Source of the DNA: an uncultured Alphaproteobacteria bacterium
GTDB lineage: Bacteria; Pseudomonadota; Alphaproteobacteria; GCA-2731375
Assembly (NCBI GenBank): GCA_951812805.1
Contig: CATOSZ010000002.1
Coordinates: 124,001 to 188,000, forward strand
Length of the DNA stretch: 64,000 nucleotides
Reading direction: 5' to 3'
The stretch's first letter is position 1; each line of letters begins with the position of its first letter. Positions 38,402-47,563 of this stretch are shown piece by piece. The notes beneath the pieces are model-generated. The model was not told the origin of the DNA, ran no database searches, and saw nothing but the letters and a program-made list of their open reading frames with translations. The position numbers and the translations under genes were made by a program.

Positions 38402-39910
38402 GTGGTATTGATGGAAAGCGTATTGAAGATCCGACGTTGGATATTACGGGAGGGTCGGAGTATCCGATCTGTATCTCGTCAGACTGGTTTGTCGCGGAAC
38501 ACGATTAAGAAGTATCTGAAGGACGGCGATCCACCGAGCTATCAGCGGCGCGTTTCACCCGTCCGGCGTAAGCTTAGCGATGGCTTCGCCAGCCGGCTTC
38601 GGGCGCTCTTTGAGCAGGACCTGGGGCGCCCGCGCCGTGAGCGCCGGACGGCCAAGAAGCTTTATGAGCAGCTTGTGTCGGAAGGCTATAGCGGATCCTA
38701 CTCGACGGTTCAGAGGTTTGTCCGCGACCTGAAGCGTTCTGGCGCCGGATCGGGGGATGCGTTCATTCCGTTGCACTTTACGGCAGGTGACGCGCTCCAG
38801 TTTGACTGGAGCACGGAATACGCTGTCCTGGGCGGTGTCGAGCAGAAGGTAAAGGTTGCCCACTTCCGCCTATGTCATAGCCGCAAGCCCTTTGTTGTTG
38901 CCTATCCCAGCGAATCTCAGGAGATGGTGCTGGACGCCTTTGCACGGGCGATGTCTTTCTATGGCGGCGTACCGCGCCGGGTGATCATCGACAACCCCAA
39001 GACGATGGTAACCTATGTTTCGCGCTCTAAGGACCGTGTGTTCCATCCGCGCTTTCTGGCGTTGATGAACCACTATGTGATGGAACCGGTTGCTTGCACA
39101 CCCGCGGCGGGGTGGGAGAAGGGTCAGATTGAGAACCAGGTTGGGTTCCTGCGGGGACAGCTGTTTGCGCCCAAGCCCGCCTTTGACGATCTGGATGCGC
39201 TGAACGGCTGGTTGCGTCTGCGCTGCGAGGAATTGGCGAATCGCGCCCACCCCGAACAATCGGATCGCAAGATCTCGGACGTGTTCGCAGACGAGTGCGC
39301 CGAACTGCGTCCCCTGGGCCGGGCTTTTGACGGCTATGTTGAGAAGGCCGCTCGTGTCCGCTCTACCTGTCTGGTCCAATATGCCACCAATCGCTATAGC
39401 GTCCCCTCCCGGTTCGCCGGGGAGCTTGTCTCTCTGCGCGCCTATGCGGACCGGATCGTGGTTGTGTCAGGGCAGAATGTGATTGCCGAGCACAAGCGCC
39501 GCTTTACCCGCAACGCCAGCTATTTCGAGCCCTGGCATTACCTGCCCCTACTCGACCGCAAGCCCGGCGCGCTGAGAGATGGCGCGCCCTTTGTGGGTTG
39601 GCAATTGCCTGAGGCGATGCACCGGGTCAGGGCGCATTACATGGCCGGCAAAGGCGGGGACCGGGAGTTTGTCGATCTGCTCCTGCTGGCCCAGGATCAC
39701 GGGATCGAGGTGGTCGAGATAGCCTGTGAACTGGCCGTGGAGCAGAACACGCTGCGCCTTCCGGCCATCATCAATCTGATCAACCAACTGGTGGAGCCGG
39801 TCATCGCGCCATGGGGCGAGAGCCACGCCTATCCGCAACTGACCTTGCGGCCCGAAGCGGACTGCAAGCGCTATGAGACGCTGTGCGTTGCCGGGGAGGC
39901 CGTCGCATGA
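38402..39910 (+). CDS. istA: IS21-family transposase IstA
   Basis: This transposase of about 502 residues has an N-terminal helix-turn-helix ([32 protein letters not shown]). The integrase-type catalytic core contains [26 protein letters not shown] and [19 protein letters not shown], and supplies the DDE residues. [23 protein letters not shown] is typical of the C-terminal part. GGAGG lies nine bases before the GTG at 38402; ATG 38411 and GTG 38384 are alternatives. GC content and codon use look lower than in neighbouring chromosomal genes. Its stop overlaps the istB start. Confidence 0.95.
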   Translation: MVLMESVLKIRRWILREGRSIRSVSRQTGLSRNTIKKYLKDGDPPSYQRRVSPVRRKLSDGFASRLRALFEQDLGRPRRERRTAKKLYEQLVSEGYSGSYSTVQRFVRDLKRSGAGSGDAFIPLHFTAGDALQFDWSTEYAVLGGVEQKVKVAHFRLCHSRKPFVVAYPSESQEMVLDAFARAMSFYGGVPRRVIIDNPKTMVTYVSRSKDRVFHPRFLALMNHYVMEPVACTPAAGWEKGQIENQVGFLRGQLFAPKPAFDDLDALNGWLRLRCEELANRAHPEQSDRKISDVFADECAELRPLGRAFDGYVEKAARVRSTCLVQYATNRYSVPSRFAGELVSLRAYADRIVVVSGQNVIAEHKRRFTRNASYFEPWHYLPLLDRKPGALRDGAPFVGWQLPEAMHRVRAHYMAGKGGDREFVDLLLLAQDHGIEVVEIACELAVEQNTLRLPAIINLINQLVEPVIAPWGESHAYPQLTLRPEADCKRYETLCVAGEAVA

Positions 39911-40638
39911 AAGCTTTGATAGACCAACTGATCGCCCTGAGGCTGTATGGAATGGCGGCTTGCGCCGAAGCTTTGCTGGCCGCGCGCAAGCCGCCAAGTC
40001 TGACCACTGCGATAAAGCAACTGATCGACGCCGAGACTGTAGAGCGCCGGGTGCGCTCTATCCAGCACCAAATGCGGGCCTCGAAGTTCCCCCACCATAA
40101 GGACTTCGCCACTTTCGATTACGGCCTAGCCGCCGTCACCCAAGCGCAAATCGACCCCTTCTGCTCAGGGCAGTTCACCCAGGAGGCCCACAACCTCATT
40201 CTGGTGGGCGGAACCGGTACGGGCAAAACCCACATCGCCATTGCTCTGGGGACGCTGTTGATCAATCAGGGAAAGAAGGTCCGTTTCTTCAACGCCGTCG
40301 ATCTGATCAATGCGCTGATCAAGGAACAGGCCGAAGGCAACGCCGGCAAGATCATCCGGCAACTGACGGCCATGGATTGCGTCATCATCGACGAACTGGG
40401 CTATATCCCATTCCCCAAATCCGGCGGTGCGCTCTTGTTCCACCTGATCAGCAAACTCTATGAGAAGACCAGCGTCATCATCACCACCAATCTGGAGTTC
40501 GGGGAATGGGTCTCCGTCTTCGGAGATGCAAAAATGACAACCGCGTTGCTGGATCGTGTAACGCATCACTGCGCAATCATCGAAACAGGCAACATGTCTT
40601 ACCGCTTCGCACAAAGCAAACAGCGACGACAAAAGTAG
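39907..40638 (+). CDS. istB: IS21 helper ATPase IstB
   Basis: The 243-residue AAA+ ATPase is related to DnaC and activates IstA and target choice. Walker [10 protein letters not shown] is at residues 101-109, Walker B is [11 protein letters not shown], and the sensor region [16 protein letters not shown] follows with [17 protein letters not shown] near the end. ATG overlaps the istA stop (ATGA). The frame is intact. Confidence 0.96.
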   Translation: MKALIDQLIALRLYGMAACAEALLAARKPPSLTTAIKQLIDAETVERRVRSIQHQMRASKFPHHKDFATFDYGLAAVTQAQIDPFCSGQFTQEAHNLILVGGTGTGKTHIAIALGTLLINQGKKVRFFNAVDLINALIKEQAEGNAGKIIRQLTAMDCVIIDELGYIPFPKSGGALLFHLISKLYEKTSVIITTNLEFGEWVSVFGDAKMTTALLDRVTHHCAIIETGNMSYRFAQSKQRRQK

Positions 40639-40654
40639 CCGCCCTGTAAGCAAA

Positions 40655-40700
40655 GCCCCAGGCTGATCCGCTATATGGAGCCAATCAGCCTGGGGGCTTT
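40655..40700 (+). terminator. Intrinsic terminator after istB
   Basis: GCCCCAGGCTGAT (40655-40667) pairs with ATCAGCCTGGGGGC (40684-40697) around a 16-base loop. A short T run (40698-40700) follows. It begins 17 bp after the istB stop. Confidence 0.65.
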
Positions 40701-40801
40701 CATCGCAAAGGCGGGCAAATCAAAACGGGTCCTGTACAGATTGTTCTGCAAAAGGGGTTTCGTAGCTGGGGCACAAGTCCGGGCCGATGGGGTGGATGAG
40801 C

Positions 40802-40924
40802 TGCCTCCGGCTGGTCCGGGCTCTCGCGATCGAAATCCATGAGGACTGGCTGGATGCCAACCGCTAGCTCAACATGATCCATCTCAAGGAGAGCAAAAGC
40901 GAACGCATCCAGAAAGCCGCCTGA
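40802..40924 (+). pseudogene. 3' fragment of an IS256-type (mutator) transposase
   Basis: The frame reads LRLVRALAIEIHEDWLDANR-stop-LNMIHLKESKSERIQKAA-stop. This resembles the C-terminus of IS256-family transposases, where a Tyr normally stands at the internal stop (Arg-Tyr-Leu-Asn-Met). The TAG at 40865-40867 thus looks like a single-base change of a Tyr codon. Everything upstream of the fragment is missing. Confidence 0.55.
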
Positions 40925-40932
40925 CGGCGGCT

Positions 40933-40982
40933 CGGCATGCCTGGCGCTCCGAGCAATCGAAATCTCCGCGCCAGGCATGCCG
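40933..40982. repeat. Perfect 14-bp inverted repeat
   Basis: CGGCATGCCTGGCG (40933-40946) and its complement (40969-40982) are separated by 22 bases. It lies just after the transposase fragment stop and may be that element's terminator, though no T run follows. Confidence 0.55.
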
Positions 40983-41093
40983 GTGGCCCTCATCGGCAGC
41001 CATGACAAACTTGCAGAACAGTCTGGACACTACTTCAAAAGCTCATTGCCACTTCAAGAACCCCACCTGATCCCCACGTTCCGCCGCCGGCCC

Positions 41094-41200
41094 GGTTGTC
41101 CCGGTGGGCCCACAGGCCCCTCCCACGCGGCTTCGCTCCGCGTAACGCAAAGCGCTACACGAAGCCGCGCGGGGCCCTCCCGTGGACTACCGGGACAACC
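41094..41200. repeat. Large imperfect palindrome upstream of upp
   Basis: The arms at about 41094-41135 and 41160-41200 are imperfect reverse complements. The outer GGTTGTCCCGGT and inner CGCGGCTTCG match exactly, with a variable middle and a 24-base loop that itself has GCGT/ACGC symmetry. The structure is unexplained by the flanking IS21 or IS256 sequences. A run of nine G follows at 41213-41221. No coding sequence is seen in 41026-41257. Confidence 0.6.
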
Positions 41201-41269
41201 TCCGTCGAAGCAAGGGGGGGGGGTCAATTTTGCACGCCGATAGGGGGTCAGAATTAAATGCTGATTGAC

Positions 41270-41902
41270 ATGCATGCCAACGTCACCGTCGCCGAGCATC
41301 CGCTGGTCCAGCACAAGCTCACCCTGATGCGCCAGACCGATACCTCGATTTCGCTGTTCCGCCAGTTGCTGCGGGAAATCAGCCTGCTGCTGGCCTACGA
41401 GGTCACGCGGGACCTGGAAACGCGAGAGGTCGTGATCGAAACCCCGCTCGAAACCATGTCGGCGCGCCAGCTGGAGGGCAAGAAGCTCTGTCTCGTTTCG
41501 ATCCTGCGCGCCGGCAACGGCCTGCTCGACGGCATGCTGGACTTGATGCCGCTCGCCCGGGTGGCGCACATCGGCCTCTACCGCGACCCCCAGACCCTGG
41601 TGCCGGTCGAGTACTACTTCAAGACCCCCGAGGATATGGCGGCGCGGGACGTCATCGTGGTCGATCCCATGCTGGCGACTGGAAACTCGGCCATCGCCGC
41701 GGTGCATCGCATCAAGCAGACGGGGGCGGAGCGGATCAAGTTCGTCTGCCTGCTGGCCGCCCCTGAGGGGATCGACGCCTTCACGGCTGCGCATCCCGAC
41801 GTGCCGGTGCACACCGCCGCGATCGATCGCCAGCTGAACGACCATGGCTATATCCTGCCGGGCCTCGGCGATGCCGGCGACCGGATGTACGGCACCAAGT
41901 AA
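41270..41902 (+). CDS. upp: Uracil phosphoribosyltransferase
   Basis: Upp salvages uracil: uracil + PRPP gives UMP + pyrophosphate. The 210-residue protein has the family start [18 protein letters not shown], the AGNGLLDGM loop and the PRPP-binding [10 protein letters not shown] at residues 131-140. The C-terminal [13 protein letters not shown] is the uracil-binding end. The start at 41270 gives the normal length; an ATG at 41258 is also in frame but lies within the IS21-type end. The element has thus replaced everything upstream of the first codons, so the native promoter is gone unless the IS end supplies one. Confidence 0.95.
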   Translation: MHANVTVAEHPLVQHKLTLMRQTDTSISLFRQLLREISLLLAYEVTRDLETREVVIETPLETMSARQLEGKKLCLVSILRAGNGLLDGMLDLMPLARVAHIGLYRDPQTLVPVEYYFKTPEDMAARDVIVVDPMLATGNSAIAAVHRIKQTGAERIKFVCLLAAPEGIDAFTAAHPDVPVHTAAIDRQLNDHGYILPGLGDAGDRMYGTK

Positions 41903-41948
41903 CGCCGGCCAGGCGTCGGAACAATCGACAGCACGGAGAGAGAACCCC

Positions 41949-42734
41949 ATGGAAGAGCGGATCGACTACCGGCGTGACGGTGCCATCGTCACCATCACCC
42001 TCAACCGGCCCGAAAAGCTGAACGCCTTCGACGACGAACAGGTGGTCGCGCTCTCCGATGCGCTGCATCGCTTCGACCTCGACCCCGAGGCCAACGTCGC
42101 CGTCCTGCGCGGTGCCGGGCGGGCCTTTTCGACCGGCGCCGACGTGCACAAGCGCCAGCTGCGCAGCCGGGAGGAGTTTGAGGCGTTGGGCGGGCCGCAG
42201 GGCCGCGGCGCGCATGCGGGCGACGTCCTGTTGAACGCGGTCAACTGGAAGCCGGTGATCGCCGCGCCGCACGGCTATGTCATGGGCCTCGCCGTCGGCA
42301 TCATGCTGGACGCGGACCTGATCGTCGCCGAGGCGGACACCCGGCTGCAGATCACCGAGACCAGCCGCGGCCTCGGCGGGGCGATGTACTGGGGCCTGAC
42401 CCAGTTCCGCGGTGCGGCCGCCTTCGGTACGGAGATCGCGCTCACCGGGCGCTGGTTCACCGCCGAGGAAGCGCAGGCCGCCGGCCTGATCAACCGGGTC
42501 GTGGCCGAGGGCGAGGGCCTGGCCGCCGCGCAGGCGCTGGCCGAGGAGGTCGACGCCAACCCGCCGTTGAGCGTGCGCTCGACCGTCCGCGTCCGCCGCG
42601 CCGCCCTCGCCCGCCAGCGCCGCGAGATCCAGGCGCAGATCGCGACGGAGAAGCTGTACCTCACCGAGGACTTCCAGGAAGCCGCCCGCGCCTTCGCGGA
42701 GAAACGCGCGGCGAACCGTTTCAAGGGTCGCTGA
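41949..42734 (+). CDS. Enoyl-CoA hydratase/isomerase family protein
   Basis: This 261-residue crotonase-fold protein shows VTITLNRPEKLNAFDDEQ and the oxyanion segment GAGRAFSTGADV. HGYVMGLAVGIMLDADLIVAEADTRLQITETSRGLGG is where hydratases carry catalytic acids; one Glu is in ITETSRGLG. It hydrates or isomerises an acyl-CoA; the substrate is unknown. It is on the same strand as upp, 46 bp downstream, with a purine-rich ribosome site (GGAGAGAG). A longer in-frame N-terminus is not family-like. Confidence 0.88.
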   Translation: MEERIDYRRDGAIVTITLNRPEKLNAFDDEQVVALSDALHRFDLDPEANVAVLRGAGRAFSTGADVHKRQLRSREEFEALGGPQGRGAHAGDVLLNAVNWKPVIAAPHGYVMGLAVGIMLDADLIVAEADTRLQITETSRGLGGAMYWGLTQFRGAAAFGTEIALTGRWFTAEEAQAAGLINRVVAEGEGLAAAQALAEEVDANPPLSVRSTVRVRRAALARQRREIQAQIATEKLYLTEDFQEAARAFAEKRAANRFKGR

Positions 42735-42804
42735 AGAAACCAACGGCCATTGGTCGACTGAGGATCCTCCGAGCCTTCCAGACGCATCTCGCGGAGGGAA
42801 CACG

Positions 42805-43203
42805 ATGATGTTGAAGTTGCATACGCTCAACGACCGGATCCGCGCCCATTCGAACGACGCGGCGCACGGTACGGAAGTGCCTGCCAACGCCAGGCTGTTG
42901 TTTTGCAATGGCCAGGTCGGCGCGCGCCTGGACGGCTCGGTACCCGACGACCCCGCTGAACAGATCGCGATCATCTTCGAGCGTATCCGGACGATACTTT
43001 CCGCCTCTCACATGACGATGCGAGACGTGGTCAAATTCAGTGTCTACGTTACCGACAAATCCATTCTCGACGACTACCAGAACGTCCGTGGCCGCGTCAT
43101 GGGCGACCACAACCCGCCGGCCACGCTGCTGGTCGTCGAGCCATTTCCGCGTGCAGGCGTCGTCGTCGAAATCGAGGCCGTTGCGGCAAAAATCGACGAG
43201 TGA
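42805..43203 (+). CDS. Rid-family (YjgF/YER057c/UK114) protein lacking the deaminase Arg
   Basis: This 132-residue chorismate-mutase-like trimer-forming protein is of the Rid superfamily. RLLFCNGQVG, DPAEQIAIIFERIRTILSASHMTMRDVVKFSVYVTD and PPATLLVVEPFPRAGVVVEIEAVA mark the fold. In true RidA enamine/imine deaminases an Arg follows the Pro-Ala at the active site (PAR); here it is Thr (PPATLL). It is therefore probably one of the Rid groups without deaminase activity. It has a separate ribosome site (GGAGGGA) and lies 70 bp after the hydratase. Confidence 0.85.
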   Translation: MMLKLHTLNDRIRAHSNDAAHGTEVPANARLLFCNGQVGARLDGSVPDDPAEQIAIIFERIRTILSASHMTMRDVVKFSVYVTDKSILDDYQNVRGRVMGDHNPPATLLVVEPFPRAGVVVEIEAVAAKIDE

Positions 43204-43293
43204 TGCATCAGCGAAGGGGGTCTGGGACGGCGTGACCGTCGGGCCCGATCGTCCGTCATCGCGAATGCGCGTAGCGAGCCGTCAGAGCGCCGG

Positions 43294-45738
43294 CTACCCC
43301 TTCATCTTCTCGCCCTTCGGATCGTAGGGCGGGCGGAGGTGGGGGGTGGCGGCGATGCGGGTGCCGGCGATGTCGATCTCGTAGGCGCCGGCTTGCAGGT
43401 AGGCCGCATCCAGGCCCTTGAGGCCGTGGACATAGGCGAAGGCGATGGGGCGATCCAGCGCATGGCCGTGGTCGGCCGAGGAAACGTGGCCGACCAGCTC
43501 GCCGTCGCGATAGAGCGGCTCGTCATGCCAGGCGACGGCCTGTTCGTCGGCCAGCGTGAAGACCACCATGCGTTTTTCCAAACCCTCCTCGCGCTGTTTC
43601 AGCAAGGCGTCGCGGCCGATGAAATCCGCGTTCTTGTCGAGGGCGACGGCGAAGCCGAGGCCTGCCTCGAGCGGCGTGTCGTCGGGCGTCAGGTCGTGCC
43701 CCCAGGCCCGGTAGCCCTTTTCGGCGCGCAGGGATTCGAGGGCGTAATAGCCCGCGTCGCGCAGGCCCAGGTCGTCGCCGGCCGCGAACAGGGCATCGTA
43801 GAGACCCGGCGCCATCTCGACCGGGCAATAGACTTCCCAGCCCAGTTCGCCGACGTAGGACAGCCGGGTCGCGCGGACATGGGCCGGGCCGAGGTTGATC
43901 ATCCGGCTGCTGGCAAAGGGGAAGGCACCGTCCGACAGGTCGTCGGGGCTGAGGCGTTCGAGCAGGGTGCGGGCCTTCGGGCCCATGACGCTCAACACCG
44001 ACCAGAGCGCGGTGACGTCGGTCAGGATCGCATGGCCGTCCGCCGGCAGGCGGCGCTGGATCCAGTCGAAGTCGCGCACCGCCTGGGCGGCGCCGGAGAC
44101 GATGAAGAAGGCGTCCTCGGCAATCCGGGTGACGGTCAGGTCGCTTTCGATCCCGCCGCGGGCGTTCAGCATGGTCGTATAGACGATGCGCCCCGTCGGC
44201 ACGGCCATGTCGTTGGCGCAGATCCGCTGCAAGGCCGCCTCCGCGTCCCGCCCCTGCAGCAGGAACTTGGAGAAGCTGGTCTGGTCGAAGACGACGACGT
44301 CCTCGCGCGCCGCCCGGCACTCGGCCGCCGTCGCCTCGAACCAGTTCTGCCGGCCCCAGGCGTATTCCATCTCCGGCGCCTGGCCGGGCGCCGCGAACCA
44401 GTTCGCCCGTTCCCAGCCGAAGCGGGAGCCGAAACAGGCCCCCTTCGCCGCCAATCGGTCGTAGAGCGGCGAGCGGCGCAGCGGCCGCGCGCTTACCGGC
44501 TCGAAGCGCGGCCAATGCATGGCGTAGTGCATGCCCAGGCTCTCGACCGTGCGCTCGCGCAGGAAGGTCCGGTTGGCGTGGAAGGGGCCGTAGCGGCGGA
44601 TGTCGACCTCCCAGAGGTCCATCGGCGCCTCGCCGCCGACGATCCATTCGGCGAGTGCCTTGCCCGCCCCGCCGGCGGACGCGATGCCGGCGGAGTTGAA
44701 CCCGGCAGAGACGTAGTAATTGGCGATGCCCGGCGCCTCGCCCATGATGAAATGGCCGTCGGGGGTGAAGCTTTCGGGCCCATTCATGAACTGGCGGATC
44801 TCCGCCGTTTCCAGCAGCGGGCAGCGGCGCAGCGCGCCCTCCATCAGCGGCTGGAACTGGTCCCAGTCGTCCGGCAGGGTGCCGAAGGCGAAGCCCTCGG
44901 GCACGCCCTCGCTGCCCCACGGCTTGCACTCCGCCTCGAAGCCGCCCATCAGGATGCCGCCGACCTCTTCCTTGAAGTAGACCCGGTTGTCGTGGTCGCG
45001 CATCACCGGCGTGTCGGGATCGAGGCCCAGGGGCCGGGTCACGATATACATGTGCTCGGCCGCGTGCAGCGGCACGACGACGCCCGACTTGGCGGCGAAG
45101 TCGCGCGCCCACTGGCCGGCGGCGTTGACCACCACCTCGCAGGCGACCGTGCCCGCGTCGGTCTCGACACCGACGACCCGGCCGCCCTCCAGCACCACGT
45201 CGCGAACGCCGACGCCCTCGGCGATCCGCGCGCCGCCGGTCCGCGCGCCGCGGGCGAGCGCCTGGGTCAGGTCGGCCGGGTTGGCCTTGCCGTCGCCCGG
45301 GATCCAGGCGGCGCCCGCGATATCCTCGGTGCGGATATGCGGCCAGAGGCGGCCGGCCTCCGCCGCGTCGACCATCTCGGCCTCGACCCCGAAGGCCTGC
45401 GCCTGGGCGGCGGCGCGGCGCAACTCGATCAGCCGGTCCGGCGTCGTCGCCACGTTGAGCGAGCCGCACATCTTCCAGCCCGTCGCTTGGCCGGTCTCCG
45501 CCTCCAGCCGGGCGTAGAGGTCGGCCGAGTACTGGATCAGCTTGGTAAGGTTGGCGCTGGGCCGAAGCTGGCCGACCAGGCCCGCCGCGTGCCAGGTGGT
45601 GCCGGCGGTCAGCTGGTGTTGCTCCAGCAGCAGGACGTCTGTCCAGCCGAGCTTGGTCAGGTGATAGGCGATGGAGCAGCCGACGATGCCGCCGCCGACG
45701 ATGACGACGCGGGCCTGGTCGGGAAGGGTGGGGGACAT
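43294..45738 (-). CDS. Dimethylglycine/sarcosine dehydrogenase-like FAD protein with GcvT domain
   Basis: The 814-residue two-part enzyme has an N-terminal DAO-type FAD domain: [17 protein letters not shown] at about residues 11-27, and [15 protein letters not shown], where the His is the covalent FAD attachment position in dimethylglycine dehydrogenase. A C-terminal aminomethyltransferase (GcvT) folate-binding domain from about residue 430 includes [35 protein letters not shown]. It would demethylate an N-methylated glycine and pass the one-carbon unit to tetrahydrofolate. AGGAGCG precedes the start; upstream in-frame sequence is not homologous. It is a single gene on this strand, 58 bp after the transporter-binding protein in map order. 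Confidence 0.9.
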   Translation of the reverse strand: MSPTLPDQARVVIVGGGIVGCSIAYHLTKLGWTDVLLLEQHQLTAGTTWHAAGLVGQLRPSANLTKLIQYSADLYARLEAETGQATGWKMCGSLNVATTPDRLIELRRAAAQAQAFGVEAEMVDAAEAGRLWPHIRTEDIAGAAWIPGDGKANPADLTQALARGARTGGARIAEGVGVRDVVLEGGRVVGVETDAGTVACEVVVNAAGQWARDFAAKSGVVVPLHAAEHMYIVTRPLGLDPDTPVMRDHDNRVYFKEEVGGILMGGFEAECKPWGSEGVPEGFAFGTLPDDWDQFQPLMEGALRRCPLLETAEIRQFMNGPESFTPDGHFIMGEAPGIANYYVSAGFNSAGIASAGGAGKALAEWIVGGEAPMDLWEVDIRRYGPFHANRTFLRERTVESLGMHYAMHWPRFEPVSARPLRRSPLYDRLAAKGACFGSRFGWERANWFAAPGQAPEMEYAWGRQNWFEATAAECRAAREDVVVFDQTSFSKFLLQGRDAEAALQRICANDMAVPTGRIVYTTMLNARGGIESDLTVTRIAEDAFFIVSGAAQAVRDFDWIQRRLPADGHAILTDVTALWSVLSVMGPKARTLLERLSPDDLSDGAFPFASSRMINLGPAHVRATRLSYVGELGWEVYCPVEMAPGLYDALFAAGDDLGLRDAGYYALESLRAEKGYRAWGHDLTPDDTPLEAGLGFAVALDKNADFIGRDALLKQREEGLEKRMVVFTLADEQAVAWHDEPLYRDGELVGHVSSADHGHALDRPIAFAYVHGLKGLDAAYLQAGAYEIDIAGTRIAATPHLRPPYDPKGEKMKG

Positions 45739-45796
45739 GCGGGCGCTCCTCGCTGCGGCGTTGGAACCGCGACTTAACGGCGTGCCGGCGGGCCCG

Positions 45797-47563
45797 TCAA
45801 CGCTTCTCTCGCCACCAGGTCTCCACCGGGTTCGCACCATAGAGCGGCACCGTCGCCGGGCGGGCGAACCGAGGCCAGTGGGCGAGGCGGTCGACCGGCG
45901 AATGGAACAGCGGCAGGACGTGCTCGCCCCACAGCAGGGCGCGGTCGAGGGCCCGGGTCGCGGTCACGAAATCTTCCCGCGTGACGGCACCGGTCAAGCG
46001 TTCGATCATCGCGTCCACGGCGGCGTTGCGGATGGCCGGATAGTTGCGCGAGCCCGGCTGGTCCGCCGCCGCCGTGCCCCAGTAATAGGCCTGCTCGGTC
46101 CCGGGCGAGAGGGACTGGTCCCAGCGATTCATGATGACGTCGTAATCGAAGCGGTCGATACGCTCCTGGTATTCGGAGGAATCGGCCGTCCTCACCGTAA
46201 CCTCGATGCCGAGCCGCTCCAGGCTCCGGGCGTAGGTCAGCGCCAGCCGCTCGTCCGCCCGGCGGGCCAGCAGGATTTCGAACGCCAGCGGCTTGCCGCT
46301 CGTGCCATGGACCCGTTTCAGGTCGCGCACGACCCAGCCGGCACGTTGCAGGCCGCGTTCCGCCCGGCGCAGGGCGGCCCGCGCGCCTTCCCCGGTCCGC
46401 CGGCCGGGCGCGGTCCAGGGCTCGCTCATTGCGGCCTCGGGAAGCGACGACGCGAAGGGGGCGAGCAGGCGCCGCTCGGCCGCGTCGGGCGGGCCGGCGG
46501 CGGCCAGCACCGCGTTGGCGAAGTAGCTTTCCGTGCGCTGGTGGGCCGAATCGTAGAACGCCTCGTTGATCCAGGGGAAGTCGAGCGCCTCGCCGAGCGC
46601 CCGGCGCAGACCGGAATCGTCGAAGGGCGGGCGCCGCGCGTTGAAGACGAAAGCCCAGAGCCCGGCCGGCCGGCCGTGCGGCAACTCCAACCGGCGCATG
46701 CCGCGCGCCTCGGCCTCGACGTAGCCGATCTTCCAGGCGCGGGGATCGCGTTCCCAGCGGACGTCGACGGTGCCGGCCAGGAAGGCCTGCAGGCGGGCGT
46801 CCTCGTCGCGGAAATATTCGTAGCGGACGACGTCGAAATTGTGCCGGCCGCGCCGGGCCGGCAGCCCCTCGCTCCAATGCCCGGGAATGCGTTCGTATTC
46901 GATGAAACGGCCGGGCTCCATCCGGCCGACCCGGTAGGGGCCGAGGCCGTTCAGGGGTTGCAGCGAGACGCGCTCGAAATCGCGGTCCTCGAAGTCGGTG
47001 CGGCTCAGCAACGGCATCAGGCCCAGGATCAGCGCCAGCTCGCGGTTCGAGGCATCCTTGAAGACCAGGCGGATCGTCCGTGGGCCGGGCCGTTGGATCT
47101 CGACCACCTCGCTATAGTAACGCCGATGGTTCGGCCGGCCCTTCGCGGCGAGCGTGCGCAGGCTGAACTCGACGTCGTCGAGGTCGAGTTCGCGGCCGTC
47201 GTGAAAGCGCACGCCCGGACGCAGGCGGAACTCGACCCAGCTGCGGTCGGGCGCCGTGCGGACCCGGTCGGCGACCTGGGTATAGAGGGTGAAGGGCTCG
47301 TCGCTGCTTCGCGTCAGCAGGCTGAGCCGGGTCAGCCCCAGGCCCATCGCCGGCCGGCCGCGCACGATGAAGGGGTGCAGGCTGTCGAACCCGCCCAGGC
47401 GCGAGAGCACCAGCCGCCCGCCGCGCGGCGCCGCCGGGTCCGCATAGGGAAAGTGCGCGTAGTCGGGGCCCAGCGCCGGCGCACCATGCATGGCGATGGC
47501 GTGTTCGTGCGCCGTCGCGGGTGCGGCCAGCAGTAGCCCTAGGGCCACGAGTATCGTCCTCAT
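45797..47563 (-). CDS. ABC transporter periplasmic substrate-binding protein, family 5 (YejA-like)
   Basis: The 588-residue precursor has a signal peptide (cut near ATAHEH) and a bilobed peptide/nickel-binding fold. [32 protein letters not shown] near the N-terminus and [16 protein letters not shown] in the second lobe are characteristic of YejA-type proteins for oligopeptides or microcin C-like compounds. No permease or ATPase gene is adjacent. Its ATG overlaps the stop of the MFS gene upstream (ATGA), so the two are translated together. Confidence 0.9.
   Translation of the reverse strand: MRTILVALGLLLAAPATAHEHAIAMHGAPALGPDYAHFPYADPAAPRGGRLVLSRLGGFDSLHPFIVRGRPAMGLGLTRLSLLTRSSDEPFTLYTQVADRVRTAPDRSWVEFRLRPGVRFHDGRELDLDDVEFSLRTLAAKGRPNHRRYYSEVVEIQRPGPRTIRLVFKDASNRELALILGLMPLLSRTDFEDRDFERVSLQPLNGLGPYRVGRMEPGRFIEYERIPGHWSEGLPARRGRHNFDVVRYEYFRDEDARLQAFLAGTVDVRWERDPRAWKIGYVEAEARGMRRLELPHGRPAGLWAFVFNARRPPFDDSGLRRALGEALDFPWINEAFYDSAHQRTESYFANAVLAAAGPPDAAERRLLAPFASSLPEAAMSEPWTAPGRRTGEGARAALRRAERGLQRAGWVVRDLKRVHGTSGKPLAFEILLARRADERLALTYARSLERLGIEVTVRTADSSEYQERIDRFDYDVIMNRWDQSLSPGTEQAYYWGTAAADQPGSRNYPAIRNAAVDAMIERLTGAVTREDFVTATRALDRALLWGEHVLPLFHSPVDRLAHWPRFARPATVPLYGANPVETWWREKR

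Larger units (their letters stand above)
40728..41033 (+). mobile_element. Internally deleted IS256-like remnant
   Basis: About 0.3 kb between inverted copies of CAGATTGTTCTGCAA (40737-40751) and its near-complement TTGCAGAACAGTCTG (41011-41025), 14 of 15 matching. Outside these are GGGTCC on the left and GGACAC on the right. Inside is only the 3' end of a transposase frame. The arrangement is that of an IS that lost its centre but kept both ends. Exact limits and family are inferred. Confidence 0.5.
38295..41270 (+). mobile_element. IS21-type element with mosaic right flank
   Basis: The left end has two related repeats (ATCGGCATGCAAAACTGACCC at 38300-38320, and a diverged copy ending near 38358). 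The right end has two in inverse orientation: GGGTCAATTTTGCACGCCGAT near 41221-41241 and GGGGTCAGAATTAAATGCTGAT near 41245-41266. Repeated terminal boxes are typical of IS21. The total of about 2.98 kb is some 0.5 kb longer than usual, because a stretch with an IS256 remnant and a palindrome lies between istB and the right boxes. No clear target duplication was found, so the ends, or their belonging to one element, are uncertain. Confidence 0.65.

Noticed and set aside
41094-41200. Integron attC site
   Set aside because: The outer blocks do not fit the GTTRRRY / RYYYAAC core sites and no cassette or integrase is near.
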